Assembly (NCBI RefSeq): GCF_900110855.1
Contig: NZ_FOFA01000004.1
Span: 62,001-126,000, forward strand
DNA: 64,000 nt
Direction of reading: 5' to 3'
Source: Microlunatus flavus
GTDB lineage: Bacteria > Actinomycetota > Actinomycetes > Propionibacteriales > Propionibacteriaceae
In this document: one piece after another, positions 52,357 through 61,825 of the stretch
Position numbering within the stretch: the first letter of the stretch is position 1
How the letters are laid out: each line of letters begins with the position of its first letter
Position numbers and translations under genes: made by a program
The notes under the pieces: generated by a model
Databases searched by the model: none
Seen by the model: only the letters and a program-made list of their open reading frames with translations
What the model was told of the DNA's origin: nothing

Positions 52357-53003
52357 CGGGACCCTCCGCGGCCGCGCGGGGCCGGGCGCAGCCGCCCGTC
52401 GAGCCACCGGAACAGCAGCAGGAGCAGCACGCCCAGCACCAGGACCCCGCCGACGGCGAGCAGCGCCGTCGCGTAGCCGACCTCGGTCACGTCCAGGAAC
52501 GGGTAGGGGTACCAGCCGATGACGGCGCCACGGACGAACGTGTAGACGACCCACGCCACGGGCCATGCGAACGCCCAGGCGACGGTCGACCACGTGATGC
52601 GGGGGCGCGGCCCCACGAGGAACCACACGACCACCGTGCCCACCGGCGAGACGAGGTGGAAGCCCAGGCCGGCCACCAGCCCCCAGCCCGACAGGTCCAC
52701 CAGGGGCGCGAGCAGCGCCCAGTAGACGAGGCCGGTGATGGAGATCCCGAGCAGCGCGTCGAGCCGGAGCACCCGCCAGACCGGCCCGTCGCGCTCGGGG
52801 TCCAGCGCGAGCGTGAGCGAGATGGCGAGGACGAAGAGGTTGCTCTGGATGGTGAAGTAGCTGACGAAGTCGCCCAGCCGCCTGCTCAGCGGCACACCGG
52901 CGAGGCTGTCGCCGGTGTTGGTGTCCGTCCCGCCGAAGAGGAGCAGCGCCAGCTGCACCACGAGGGAGACGAGGACGACCAGGGCGACCGCGGCGTGCAG
53001 CAC
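52353..53003 (-). CDS. Pr6Pr-family (FAR-17a/AIG1-like) membrane protein
   Basis: 216 residues from GTG 53003. Six membrane helices (VLHAAVALVVLVSLVVQLALLL, NLFVLAISLTLAL, LLGISITGLVYWALLAPL, VAGLGFHLVSPVGTVVVWFL, WSTVAWAFAWPVAWVVYTF, GYATALLAVGGVLVLGVLLLLL) and the Pr6Pr-like FTIQSNLFV and WYPYPFLDV motifs. The role is unknown. Coding-like codons continue upstream to a CTG at 53045 that overlaps the preceding stop (CTGA), so the true start may be there, giving 230 residues. Confidence 0.82.
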   Translation of the reverse strand: MLHAAVALVVLVSLVVQLALLLFGGTDTNTGDSLAGVPLSRRLGDFVSYFTIQSNLFVLAISLTLALDPERDGPVWRVLRLDALLGISITGLVYWALLAPLVDLSGWGLVAGLGFHLVSPVGTVVVWFLVGPRPRITWSTVAWAFAWPVAWVVYTFVRGAVIGWYPYPFLDVTEVGYATALLAVGGVLVLGVLLLLLFRWLDGRLRPAPRGRGGSR

Positions 53004-53041
53004 GCGCGGGACGAGGTTGCCGCGGAGACGGGTCGAGCCGT

Positions 53042-53359
53042 TCAGCGCAGCTCCACGTCGTCGAGCAGGTCGCGCATGGTGCGGTGCGGGTCGGGCGACC
53101 CGAGCACGTTCTCCCCGCGCTTGAGCAGGCAGCAGAGGACGCGCGCGTGGTCCGACCCGACCGTGCGCCAGGACGCGACGCGCGCCTGCTCCCACAGGCA
53201 GGTCGTCTCGAGGACGTACGGCTGCAGGAGCTGCCAGGTGTTCAGGTCGGCCGTGCCCAGCAGGCCGGTGTTGAGCGGCACGCCGGCCAGCCACGCCACG
53301 ATCTCGTCGACCCGACCGCCCTCGCGGACCGGGCTGCCCACGGTCGCCCCGGCGAACAC
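53042..53359 (-). CDS. Uncharacterised small protein
   Basis: 105 residues from GTG 53359, not recognised. It has TVGSPVREGGRVDEIVAWLAGVPLNTGLLGTADLNTWQ and ends DPHRTMRDLLDDVELR. No signal peptide or transmembrane segment. Coding-like codons extend upstream to a CTG at 53452 that overlaps the rbpA stop (CTGA), which would give 136 residues (LSVPPRAPRYAGLEGLY...). It lies between rbpA and the Pr6Pr gene in one direction. Confidence 0.65.
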   Translation of the reverse strand: MFAGATVGSPVREGGRVDEIVAWLAGVPLNTGLLGTADLNTWQLLQPYVLETTCLWEQARVASWRTVGSDHARVLCCLLKRGENVLGSPDPHRTMRDLLDDVELR

Positions 53360-53448
53360 GTGCAGGAACGTCGTCGTGGCGACCTCGACGGCGTCCGCGC
53401 GGTACAGGCCCTCGAGGCCTGCGTAGCGCGGCGCCCTCGGCGGGACGC

Positions 53449-53808
53449 TCAGTAGATGACCTCGCCGCGGGCCCGACGGTCGCGCAGCGACTGCAGGGCC
53501 TCGCTCAGGATGGTCGCCGCCTCGAGGTCGCTGCGGCGCTCCTTCACGTAGGCGAGGTGCGTCTTGTACGGCTCGGTCTTGGGCGGCGGCGGCGGGTTCT
53601 TGGCGTCGTTGTTCGCCGGCAGCCCGCAGCGCGGGCAGTCCCAGACCGCCGGGACCGCCGCGTCGGCCGCGAAGGCCGGCCGCGTCTCGTGCCCCGACGA
53701 GCAGAAGTAGGAGACGTACAGCCGCGGGGCGGTGTCGCCCCGCTCGGCCTCGCCCATGGGTCCTGCACCGACCCGGCTCCCCCGGATCGCGCTCCCGCTG
53801 CCAGCCAC
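53449..53808 (-). CDS. rbpA: RNA polymerase-binding protein RbpA
   Basis: 119 residues. An actinobacterial transcription factor that stabilises the open complex with the primary sigma factor. RGSRVGAGP, YFCSSGHE, WDCPRCGLPA, and the sigma-interacting HLAYVKERRSDLEAATILSEAL are hallmarks. GTG 53808. The promoter region contains two GTGCAC hexamers 3 bp apart. Confidence 0.94.
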   Translation of the reverse strand: MAGSGSAIRGSRVGAGPMGEAERGDTAPRLYVSYFCSSGHETRPAFAADAAVPAVWDCPRCGLPANNDAKNPPPPPKTEPYKTHLAYVKERRSDLEAATILSEALQSLRDRRARGEVIY

Positions 53809-53838
53809 CGTCAGATCCCCCGATCCTTGTTGTCAGGA

Positions 53839-53853
53839 GTGCACATCGTGCAC
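53839..53853. promoter_or_regulatory. Paired GTGCAC palindromes upstream of rbpA
   Basis: GTGCACATCGTGCAC is made of two self-palindromic GTGCAC hexamers separated by ATC. It lies about 30-45 bp before the rbpA GTG. TTGTCA occurs on both sides (about 53829 and 53855). A regulator site is possible; none is known to me. Confidence 0.35.
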
Positions 53854-53930
53854 GTTGTCACGCGAAGCACATCCTCGGTCGCCGGTTGTGAGACGGCTGA
53901 ACGACGCGCCGCCACACGACCAGCGCCTTC

Positions 53931-54191
53931 TCAGGAACCGAGCTTGTAGAGCAGGCCCAGCGCCACGATGCAGGCGAGCCAGATGACGGCGATGATGATC
54001 GTCAGGCGGTCGAGGTTCCGCTCGGCGACCGAGGAGCCGCCGAGCGAGGAGGAGATGCCGCCGCCGAAGAGGTCGGACAGGCCGCCACCGCGGCCCTTGT
54101 GGAGCAGCACGAACAGGGCCAGCGCCACGCTCGTCACGACGAGCACGATCGAGAAGATCAGGATCGGGGTGGTCATCAGGGGCTCGAGCAC
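53931..54191 (-). CDS. secG: Preprotein translocase subunit SecG
   Basis: 86 residues. A small membrane protein of the SecYEG channel with two helices: TPILIFSIVLVVTSVALALFVLL and LTIIIAVIWLACIVALGLLY. The loop (HKGRGGGLSDLFGGG) is typical. I keep GTG 54191 because TAAACT lies 7 nt before it, which makes it a likely leaderless start; ATG 54176 (MTTPILIF) is the alternative. It is downstream of the tpiA terminator and therefore has its own promoter. Confidence 0.9.
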   Translation of the reverse strand: MLEPLMTTPILIFSIVLVVTSVALALFVLLHKGRGGGLSDLFGGGISSSLGGSSVAERNLDRLTIIIAVIWLACIVALGLLYKLGS

Positions 54192-54198
54192 GGGCTGA

Positions 54199-54204
54199 AG
54201 TTTA
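54199..54204 (-). promoter_or_regulatory. -10-like hexamer TAAACT before secG
   Basis: On the minus strand TAAACT precedes GTG 54191 by 7 nt. It has the TANNNT pattern and there is no ribosome site between them. Confidence 0.45.
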
Positions 54205-54343
54205 ACCCAGCATCAAGCCTGGACCGACCTCCTCGCGCGTGCCCCGCCTCCCCCGCGCGTACGCCGTCGGAGTCCCGACGGCCGCGTGCCGACGGCCTGC
54301 AGAGCAGACGTCGGCTGCGGGCCTCACCCGAGTCACCGGTTTC

Positions 54344-54421
54344 TCACGTGAACGTGAAACACCGGTGCTTCCCATGGCAGATCTGCTGGGTGAAGCACCG
54401 GAGCTTCACGTGAACGTGAAA
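54344..54421. repeat. 16-bp direct repeats around a long inverted repeat between tpiA and secG
   Basis: TCACGTGAACGTGAAA occurs exactly at 54344-54359 and 54406-54421. Between them CCGGTGCTTC (54362-54371) is the exact complement of 54392-54401, and the inner sequence has CAGATCTG (54378-54385). This is a compact structured element of unknown role. Confidence 0.6.
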
Positions 54422-54449
54422 AAACCTGAGGCCTTGTACGGGCCCCAGG
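54419..54449 (-). terminator. Intrinsic terminator of the gap-pgk-tpiA operon
   Basis: On the minus strand CCTGGGGCC pairs with GGCCTCAGG (one G-U), loop CGTACAA, and TTTTTT follows. It begins 7 nt after the tpiA stop. The T-run makes it a textbook intrinsic terminator, unusual in such GC-rich DNA. Confidence 0.85.
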
Positions 54450-54456
54450 CGGGGCG

Positions 54457-55245
54457 TCAGAGGGCGGGCAGGTCGTAGAAGCGCGCGATCGCCGCGAACT
54501 CGTCGACCTTGAGGCTCGCCCCGCCGACGAGGGCGCCGTCGACGTCGGGCTGGGCCATGATCGCGGCGACGTTGTCGGCCTTGACCGAGCCGCCGTAGAG
54601 GACGCGCACCGCGTCCGCCGTGTCCTGCGCGAACAGCTCGGCGACCACGCCGCGGACGGCCTGGCAGACCTCCTGCGCGTTCTCCGGGGTCGCGACCTCG
54701 CCGGTGCCGATGGCCCAGACCGGCTCGTACGCGATCACCAGCGTCGCGGCCTGCTCGGCCGAGAAGCCGGCGAGCGCCGCCTGGACCTGCGCGACGACGT
54801 ACGCGACGTGCTCGCCGGTCTGGCGGACGTCCTTGCCCTCGCCGACGCAGATGATCGGGGTGACCCCGGCGGCGAGCGCCTTGTGGGACTTGAGGTTGAC
54901 CAGCGCGTCGTCCTCGTGGTGGTAGAAGCGGCGCTCCGAGTGGCCGACGGTCACGTAGCGGCAGCCGAGCTTGGCCAGCATCGCCGCCGAGATCTCGCCG
55001 GTGAACGCACCGGGCTCGTTGGCCGAGACGTCCTGGGCGCCGTAGCCGACCTTGAGCCGGTCGCCGTCCACCAGGGTCTGCACCGAACGCAGGTCGGTGA
55101 ACGGCGGCAGCACGACGACCTCCGACCTCGCGGCGTCGTGCTTCTTGTCCTCGAGCGTCCAGGCGAGCTTCTGCACGAAGCCCACCGCCTCGACGTGGTT
55201 GAGGTTCATCTTCCAGTTGCCGGCCATCAGCGGCGTGCGGGGCAC
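54457..55245 (-). CDS. tpiA: Triosephosphate isomerase
   Basis: 262 residues. The TIM-barrel glycolytic enzyme. NWKMN with catalytic Lys, the His in VGHSERR, the Glu in [10 protein letters not shown] and the loop YGGSVKADN are all present. GTG 55245 with GAAGGA just upstream. It is the last gene of the gap-pgk-tpiA operon. Confidence 0.95.
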   Translation of the reverse strand: MPRTPLMAGNWKMNLNHVEAVGFVQKLAWTLEDKKHDAARSEVVVLPPFTDLRSVQTLVDGDRLKVGYGAQDVSANEPGAFTGEISAAMLAKLGCRYVTVGHSERRFYHHEDDALVNLKSHKALAAGVTPIICVGEGKDVRQTGEHVAYVVAQVQAALAGFSAEQAATLVIAYEPVWAIGTGEVATPENAQEVCQAVRGVVAELFAQDTADAVRVLYGGSVKADNVAAIMAQPDVDGALVGGASLKVDEFAAIARFYDLPAL

Positions 55246-55298
55246 AGTCAGTCCTTCGTCGGTGGAGCGGGGTACGGGTCCGGCGTGGGTGCCGGGCG

Positions 55299-56486
55299 TC
55301 AGCCGAGCACGGACAGGCCGGGCAGCGACTTGCCCTCGAGGTACTCGAGGCTGGCGCCGCCGCCGGTCGAGATGTGGCCGAAGTCGTCGTCGGCGAAGCC
55401 GAGGTCGCGCACGGCCGCGGCCGAGTCGCCACCGCCGACGACCGACAGGCCGTCGACCTCGGTCAGCGCCTCAGCCACGGCGCGGGTGCCCTCGGCGAAC
55501 GGGGCCCACTCGGCGACGCCCATCGGGCCGTTCCAGAAGACCGTCCTCGAGGAGCGGATCACCTCGGCGAAGGCGGCGCCCGACTCCGGGCCGATGTCCA
55601 GGCCCAGCTGGTCGGCCGGCATCGCGTCGGCCGCGACCACGGTCGGCGGGGCGTCGGCCTTGAACTCCGGGGCCACGACGATGTCGGTCGGCAGCACGAT
55701 GCGCTTGCCGTCGGCCTGCGCGCGCTCCAGGTAGCCCTTGACGACGTCGATCTGGTCGCGCTCCAGCAGGCTGGTGCCGACCTCGTGGCCCTGCGCGGCG
55801 AGGAACGTGAAGACCATGCCGCCCCCGACCAGGAGCGTGTCGGCGGTGCTCAGCAGGTTGTCGATGACGGCGAGCTTGTCCGACACCTTGGCGCCGCCGA
55901 GGACGACCGCGTACGGGCGCTCGGGCGACTCGGTGAGGCGGCGCAGCACCTCGACCTCGGCGAGCACGAGGCCGCCGGCGGCGTTCGGGAGGAGCTGGGC
56001 GACGTCGTAGACGCTGGCCTGCTTGCGGTGCACGACGCCGAAGCCGTCGGAGACGAACACGTCGCCGAAGGAGGCGTACTTCTGGGCCAGCTCGGCGCGC
56101 TCGGCGTCGACCTTGGACTCCTCGGCCGGCTCGTAGCGCACGTTCTCGAGCATGGCGACGTCGCCGTCGCCCAGCCCGGCCACGATCTCGGCGGCCGACG
56201 GGCCGACCACGTCCTCCGCGAGGCGCACGTCGGTGCCGAGCAGCTCGCCGAGCCGCGCGGCGGCCGGGGCGAGGGAGTACTTCGGGTTCACCTGGCCCTT
56301 GGGCCGGCCGAGGTGGGCCATCACGACGACCCGGGCACCGGCGTCGCGCAGCCGGGTGAGCGTGGGCACCGAGGCGCGGATGCGGCCGTCGTCGGTGATG
56401 GTCCCGCCGTCGAGCGGGACGTTGAGGTCGCAGCGGACGAGGACGCGCTTGCCGCGCAGGTCCCCCAGGTCGTCGACGGACTTCAT
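55299..56486 (-). CDS. pgk: Phosphoglycerate kinase
   Basis: 395 residues. [14 protein letters not shown] at the N-terminus, the substrate motif [25 protein letters not shown] and the C-terminal [19 protein letters not shown] are signature segments. ATG 56486. It lies between gap and tpiA; the 116 bp to gap contains a REP-like inverted repeat. Confidence 0.95.
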   Translation of the reverse strand: MKSVDDLGDLRGKRVLVRCDLNVPLDGGTITDDGRIRASVPTLTRLRDAGARVVVMAHLGRPKGQVNPKYSLAPAAARLGELLGTDVRLAEDVVGPSAAEIVAGLGDGDVAMLENVRYEPAEESKVDAERAELAQKYASFGDVFVSDGFGVVHRKQASVYDVAQLLPNAAGGLVLAEVEVLRRLTESPERPYAVVLGGAKVSDKLAVIDNLLSTADTLLVGGGMVFTFLAAQGHEVGTSLLERDQIDVVKGYLERAQADGKRIVLPTDIVVAPEFKADAPPTVVAADAMPADQLGLDIGPESGAAFAEVIRSSRTVFWNGPMGVAEWAPFAEGTRAVAEALTEVDGLSVVGGGDSAAAVRDLGFADDDFGHISTGGGASLEYLEGKSLPGLSVLG

Positions 56487-56539
56487 CGGGCGTGCTCCTT
56501 CGCGTGCCGGACGGCACTCAGGGACGGGCGGAGACGTGA

Positions 56540-56575
56540 CCTGAGCCCGCCGAAGCGGGCTTCGACGGGCTCAGG
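56540..56575. repeat. REP-like inverted repeat between gap and pgk
   Basis: CCTGAGCCCG (56540-56549) and CGGGCTCAGG (56566-56575) are perfect arms. A second possible stem (GCCCGC/GCGGGC) lies inside. The GGCTTCGACGGGCTCAGG part resembles the repeat family at 43560-43715. In the operon transcript it could set relative gap and pgk expression. Confidence 0.55.
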
Positions 56576-56602
56576 ACGGGACGTGCTGCGGTGTCGCGTG
56601 GG

Positions 56603-57619
<1,017 letters not shown>

Positions 57620-57658
57620 TCACAGGTGGTCCAGCAGCCCTCGGAGGGCTCTACCGCC

Positions 57659-57664
57659 ACGATA
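57659..57664 (-). promoter_or_regulatory. Possible -10 (TATCGT) of the gap operon
   Basis: On the minus strand TATCGT fits TANNNT and would give a leader of about 45 nt before the gap ribosome site. No good -35 hexamer is seen at 16-18 bp, so the call is tentative. Confidence 0.3.
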
Positions 57665-57700
57665 ACGAAGTCGTCGCGAACGCGTTACGACCGATCGCAC

Positions 57701-57729
57701 ACTGGTCTGATACCACTGGGCCCAGTGGT
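57701..57729. promoter_or_regulatory. GntR/DasR-like operator candidate and 18-bp palindrome upstream of gap
   Basis: ACTGGTCTGATACCACT (57701-57717) has TGGT and ACCA half-sites 5 bp apart, close to the DasR box ACTGGTCTAGACCACT but one base longer. It overlaps ACCACTGGGCCCAGTGGT (57712-57729), a perfect 18-bp palindrome. A sugar-responsive HutC/GntR regulator is a reasonable guess. Confidence 0.5.
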
Positions 57730-57765
57730 CAGGCACTGGTACGGGTGAGGCTCCGGCGACCTCCG

Positions 57766-58647
57766 TCAGCGGTCGCGCGGCGGCCGCATCGCGCGTGCGC
57801 GGGCGTAGCCCTGGTCGAGCCCGGTCCGCTCGGCGCCCGGCTCGAGGGTCAGCGTACGGACGGTGCCGGAGGGCCGGCCGGCCGCCGGGGGCGAGGTCAC
57901 CGCGACCGTCCGGTAACCGGGCACCCCGGGGAAGGTCGCCGCGTAGTCGCCCGCGGCGAGACCGCCGAAGGCGTACGACCCGTCGGCGCGGGTGGTCGCC
58001 ACGAGGTGCGACGGGTAGGCGCGCGGGCTGCGCGCGTCCAGCTGCACCCGCACTCCCCCGAGACCCGCCTCGCCGCGGTCGCGGACGCCGTCGGAGTCCC
58101 GGTCGTCCCACACCGTCCCGCGCACGCCGGCCGCACGGAACGCGCTGGTGGAGGTGACGACGGCCATCGGGTGGTCCTCGTCGGTCTGCACCGACCAGTG
58201 CGGCTGGCGGAAGGTCTGCGGGCTGAAGGTCGTCGGGCCGGCGACCGCGTACAGGTCGGCCGGCCCGTAGCGCGGGTCGATCTCGCTCACGGTGCACTCC
58301 CAGCCGGAGGTGTTGTCGAGCTGCTTGACCCACACGCCCGTGGTCCCGGTCGAGGCGCCCCTGGCGACGTCGACGGAGAAGAAGTCCGGCTCGAGCCAGT
58401 CGATGCAGCTGATCTGGCCGGTGAAGGTGAGGGTGTCCCCCGCCCCGTGCGGGCCGAGGCCCGTGACGGTCTTGTCGAGCCGGACGAACTGGGAGAACCA
58501 GGTCCAGCAGCCGTCGTCGCTGCAGCGGGCGGGGCTCGCCACCGGCTCGGCGGCGGCCGGCTGCTGGCCCAGGACCCCGCCCAGCAGCAGCGCCAGGACG
58601 GCGCCGCCCGCGAGGCGGGCACGGCGGGGACGACGAGCGCGAGCCAC
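57766..58647 (-). CDS. Secreted SdrD_B-domain protein
   Basis: 293 residues. A signal peptide (Arg-rich start, then LAGGAVLALLLGGVLGQQPAAAEP), a Cys-containing N-terminal part (CSDDGCWTWF, WECTVSE) of unknown fold, then a Cna-B/SdrD_B-type repeat (GVRGTVWDDRDSDGVRDRGEAGLGGVRVQL, DGSYAFGGLAAGDYAATFP), which in adhesins binds calcium and forms a beta-sandwich. No LPxTG anchor, so probably secreted or loosely cell-bound. GTG 58647 with AGGAGGA upstream. Confidence 0.82.
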   Translation of the reverse strand: MARARRPRRARLAGGAVLALLLGGVLGQQPAAAEPVASPARCSDDGCWTWFSQFVRLDKTVTGLGPHGAGDTLTFTGQISCIDWLEPDFFSVDVARGASTGTTGVWVKQLDNTSGWECTVSEIDPRYGPADLYAVAGPTTFSPQTFRQPHWSVQTDEDHPMAVVTSTSAFRAAGVRGTVWDDRDSDGVRDRGEAGLGGVRVQLDARSPRAYPSHLVATTRADGSYAFGGLAAGDYAATFPGVPGYRTVAVTSPPAAGRPSGTVRTLTLEPGAERTGLDQGYARARAMRPPRDR

Positions 58648-58660
58648 GGCTCCTCCTGGG

Positions 58661-58681
58661 AGACGCTCAGGAGGAGCGTCT
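58661..58681. terminator. 8-bp hairpin between whiA and the SdrD_B gene
   Basis: AGACGCTC (58661-58668) pairs with GAGCGTCT (58674-58681), loop AGGAG. It lies downstream of whiA on the minus strand and just before the ribosome site of the SdrD_B gene. It could terminate whiA transcription or form a leader hairpin. Confidence 0.45.
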
Positions 58682-58748
58682 GGAGCGCACGCTAGCGGAG
58701 GGCGCGAGCGCGCGCCAGGAGTTCGTGCGGCCTACGGACGATCCGAGC

Positions 58749-59729
58749 TCAGTCGTCGAGCATGTCCGAGGTCAGCGAGGCCTCGGTGCTGGGGATGCCG
58801 AGCTCGGCGGCCTTCTTGTCGGCCGTCGCGAGCAGCCGCCGGATGCGCCCGGCCACCGCGTCCTTGGTCAGCTGCGGGGTGTGCAGCTGCCCGAGCTCCT
58901 CGAGGCTCGCCTGCTGGTGCTGCACGCGCAGGTCGCCCGCGACGCGCAGGTGCTCGGGGACGTCGTCGCCCAGGATCTCCAGCGCCCGCTCGACCCGGGC
59001 CCCGGCCGCCACGGCCGCGCGGGCCGAGCGGCGCAGGTTGGCGTCGTCGAAGTTCGCGAGGCGGTTGGCCGAGGCGCGGACCTCGCGGCGCATCCGCCGC
59101 TCCTCCCAGGCCATCAGCGACTCGTGCGCGCCGAGGTGGGTGAGCAGCGCGGCGATCGCGTCGCCGTCGCGGACGACCACCCGGTCGACGCCGCGCACCT
59201 CGCGGGCCTTGGCGGGGATGCCGAGCCGGCGGGCGGCGCCGACGAGCGCCAGCGCGGCCTCGTTGCCCGGACAGGTGACCTCGAGCGCCATCGAGCGGCC
59301 GGGCTCGGTCAGCGAGCCGTGGGCCAGGAACGCCCCGCGCCAGGCGGCGATGCAGTCGCACGTCGCGCCGCTGACGACCTGGGCGGGCAGGCCCCGGGCC
59401 GGGCGGCCCTTGGAGTCGACCAGCCCGGTCTGCCGGGCGAGCGCGTCGCCGTCCTTGACCACGCGGACGACGTAGCGCGTGCCGCGGCGCAGCCCGTTGC
59501 CGTTGACGACGATGAGGTCGCTGCTGTGGCCGAAGACGTCGGCGATGTCGGTGCGCAGGCGGCGGGCGGCCGCCCCCGTGTCGAGCTCGGCCTCGATGAC
59601 GATCTTGCCGCTGACCACGTGCAGGCCGTTGGCGAAGCGCAGGGTGGCGGCCACCTCGGACTTGCGGCAGCAGGGCTTGGTGACCTTGACGGTCGCGAGC
59701 TCAGCCTTCACCTGCGCTGTCATCGCCAT
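58749..59729 (-). CDS. whiA: Sporulation/cell-division regulator WhiA
   Basis: 326 residues. An LAGLIDADG-derived N-terminal domain ([32 protein letters not shown]) and a C-terminal HTH ([29 protein letters not shown]) are typical. ATG 59729 ([11 protein letters not shown]) is preceded by CATAGT at 7 nt, which suggests a leaderless mRNA; conservation of homologues starts at the same place. It is followed upstream by yvcK and rapZ as in most Gram-positives. Confidence 0.94.
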   Translation of the reverse strand: MAMTAQVKAELATVKVTKPCCRKSEVAATLRFANGLHVVSGKIVIEAELDTGAAARRLRTDIADVFGHSSDLIVVNGNGLRRGTRYVVRVVKDGDALARQTGLVDSKGRPARGLPAQVVSGATCDCIAAWRGAFLAHGSLTEPGRSMALEVTCPGNEAALALVGAARRLGIPAKAREVRGVDRVVVRDGDAIAALLTHLGAHESLMAWEERRMRREVRASANRLANFDDANLRRSARAAVAAGARVERALEILGDDVPEHLRVAGDLRVQHQQASLEELGQLHTPQLTKDAVAGRIRRLLATADKKAAELGIPSTEASLTSDMLDD

Positions 59730-59736
59730 GCGGGGA

Positions 59737-59742
59737 ACTATG
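59737..59742 (-). promoter_or_regulatory. -10-like hexamer CATAGT before whiA
   Basis: On the minus strand CATAGT precedes ATG 59729 by 7 nt with no ribosome site between. It fits the A2/T6 pattern seen before several genes here. Confidence 0.35.
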
Positions 59743-59814
59743 CCACGCGTGTCACGCACCCCCACCCCGCGCGGGACGGCGTACGGGCCGCCCCGGAGAG
59801 CGTGCTAGGAGGCC

Positions 59815-60810
59815 TCAGACGCCCATGATCTCGGCGTACGCGGAAGCCAGCCGGAGCGGGTCGTGGCGCGGCGACCCGTCGCGCACGGCGAGGTCCGCGA
59901 GCGCCAGGTCGGCGCCCAGCGAGTCGGCCCAGGCGGCCAGGTGCGGGTCCTCCGAGGCGAAGGCGCTGTCGGCCAGGACGACGTCGAGGCGCAGCTTGGG
60001 CGCGTGGTCGGCGAGCAGCTCGATGTGCTTGGCCGCGGAGAAGCCGGCGGTCTCCTCGGCCGGCTCGAGGTTGAGCACCAGCACCCGCTTGGCCGACGTC
60101 GTCTCGATGGCCTCGGCCAGCTGGGGCACCAGCAGGTGCGGGATCACCGAGGTGAACCACGACCCCGGCCCGAGCACGACCCAGTCGGCGGCCAGGACGG
60201 CCTCGACCGACTCCGGGCAGGCGGGCGGGTCCTCCGGCAGCAGGTGCACCGAGCACACCTCCCCGGTCGTCTTCGCGACGCGGGCCTGGCCGCGGACCGA
60301 CGAGATCTCGTCGGGTCGCGCCGGCGTCAGGCCGATGACGTCGGCCTCGATCTCCAGCGGCACCGAGGCCATCGGCAGCACGCGGCCGGTGCAGCCGAGC
60401 AGGCGGGCCACCATGTCGAGACCGGCGACCGGGTCGCCGAGACGCTCCCACAGCCCCGCGATCAGCAGGTTGCCGATGGCGTGGTCGCCGAGGGGCCCGG
60501 GCGAGACGAAGCGGTACTGCAGGACATCGGCCCAAGTACGCCCCGACTCGTCGTCGCCGCACAGCGCGGCCAGGGCCATCCGCAGGTCGCCGGGCGGCAG
60601 GCAGCCGAGCTCGCGGCGCAGCCGGCCGGACGAGCCACCGTCGTCCGCGACCGTGACGATGGCGGTCAGCCGGTCCGTGACGCGGCGCAGGGCGGACAGC
60701 GACGCCGACAGCCCGTGCCCGCCGCCGAAGGCGACCACCGAGGGCCGCTGCTCCACGAGCGGCCGGCCGTGCAGGCGCACCGGTTCGCGCGCCTCGCCCC
60801 TGGGCCTCAT
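59815..60810 (-). CDS. yvcK: YvcK/CofD-like gluconeogenesis factor, UDP-sugar-binding
   Basis: 331 residues. VVAFGGGHGLSASLSALRRVTDRLTAIVTVADDGGSSGRLR is the nucleotide-sugar site of this family, and PPGDLRMALAALC and GPLGDHAIGNLLIAGL are conserved. YvcK proteins bind UDP-GlcNAc and link carbon supply with cell-wall synthesis. ATG 60810. It lies 42 bp after rapZ in the conserved uvrC-rapZ-yvcK-whiA order. Confidence 0.92.
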   Translation of the reverse strand: MRPRGEAREPVRLHGRPLVEQRPSVVAFGGGHGLSASLSALRRVTDRLTAIVTVADDGGSSGRLRRELGCLPPGDLRMALAALCGDDESGRTWADVLQYRFVSPGPLGDHAIGNLLIAGLWERLGDPVAGLDMVARLLGCTGRVLPMASVPLEIEADVIGLTPARPDEISSVRGQARVAKTTGEVCSVHLLPEDPPACPESVEAVLAADWVVLGPGSWFTSVIPHLLVPQLAEAIETTSAKRVLVLNLEPAEETAGFSAAKHIELLADHAPKLRLDVVLADSAFASEDPHLAAWADSLGADLALADLAVRDGSPRHDPLRLASAYAEIMGV

Positions 60811-60852
60811 CGCCGCCTCATCCCTGCCTCGTCCTCCTCCGCAGCGCCGGGC

Positions 60853-61812
60853 CTACTCGCGCCCGAGGTCGCGGTGCAGGACCGTGGTCGGCAGGCCGTC
60901 GGCCCGCAGCCGGCGGGCCAGCTCCTCCGAGATCGCCGTGCTGCGGTGCTTGCCGCCGGTGCACCCGATGCCGATGGTCGCGAAGCGCTTGCCCTCGTGC
61001 AGGTAGCCGGACGCCACCGTGGTGAGCACGGACTCGAGCGAGGTCAGGAACGGCTCGGCCCCCGGCTGGCTGAGCACGTACGCGCTGACCGGCGCGCTCA
61101 GGCCCGTCTGCGGGCGCAGCTCGGGCACCCAGTGCGGGTTGGGCAGGAAGCGGACGTCGAAGATCATGTCGGCGTCGAGCGGGATCCCGTTCTTGAAGCC
61201 GAAGGACAGCACCGTCACCCGCAGCGCGTGGTCGGGCCCGCCGTACGCGTGCGTGATCCGCGAGCCCAGCTGGTGCACGTTCAGCGAGGAGGTGTCGATG
61301 ACCAGGTCGGCGGCGGCGCGCAGCGTGGCGAGCAGCTCCCGCTCGCGGTGGATGCCGTCGAGCAGCCGGCCGTCGCCCTGCAGCGGGTGGGGCCGGCGGA
61401 CCGACTCCTGGCGCCGGACGATGACGTCGTCGGAGGCTTCGACGTAGACGATCTCGGGGACCGTCCCGGACTCCTTCAGCTCGGCGAACATCGCCGGCAG
61501 CTGCTCGAAGAAGGAGCGCGTCCGCACGTCGAGCACCACGGCCAGCTGCCGGATGCCCGTACGCCGGGCCTCGTCGCAGACGTCGGGCAGCACGCTGGGC
61601 GGGAGGTTGTCGACGACGTACCAGCCGAGGTCCTCGAGGTTGTCCGCGGTCGTGGACCGGCCCGCGCCCGACATCCCGCTCACCACGACGAGCCGCAGCG
61701 GCCGCTCCTCGGCGCTCGGGGCCGCGCTGGCCGGGCGGACCGGCTCGGGGACGCTGGTCGCCGCCTCGGCGGCGATGGGCGGCGTGGGGGGTGTCGCCGT
61801 CTCGGTGCTCAC
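60853..61812 (-). CDS. rapZ: RNase adapter protein RapZ
   Basis: 319 residues. A P-loop ATPase-like protein. Walker A is SGMSGAGRST, where the usual Lys is Arg as in many actinobacteria. DLGWYVVDNLPPSVLPD, VTVLSFGFKNGIPLDADM and GCTGGKHRS are conserved. An N-terminal Thr/Pro/Ala-rich arm of about 35 residues precedes the core. I chose GTG 61812 because GATAAT lies 7 nt before it; ATG 61821 is the alternative. In actinobacteria its RNA or other target is not well known. Confidence 0.92.
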   Translation of the reverse strand: MSTETATPPTPPIAAEAATSVPEPVRPASAAPSAEERPLRLVVVSGMSGAGRSTTADNLEDLGWYVVDNLPPSVLPDVCDEARRTGIRQLAVVLDVRTRSFFEQLPAMFAELKESGTVPEIVYVEASDDVIVRRQESVRRPHPLQGDGRLLDGIHRERELLATLRAAADLVIDTSSLNVHQLGSRITHAYGGPDHALRVTVLSFGFKNGIPLDADMIFDVRFLPNPHWVPELRPQTGLSAPVSAYVLSQPGAEPFLTSLESVLTTVASGYLHEGKRFATIGIGCTGGKHRSTAISEELARRLRADGLPTTVLHRDLGRE

Positions 61813-61819
61813 GCCAGCC

Positions 61820-61825
61820 ATTATC
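61820..61825 (-). promoter_or_regulatory. -10-like hexamer GATAAT before rapZ
   Basis: On the minus strand GATAAT precedes GTG 61812 by 7 nt. It is close to TATAAT, and no ribosome site is visible, so the transcript may be leaderless. Confidence 0.45.
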
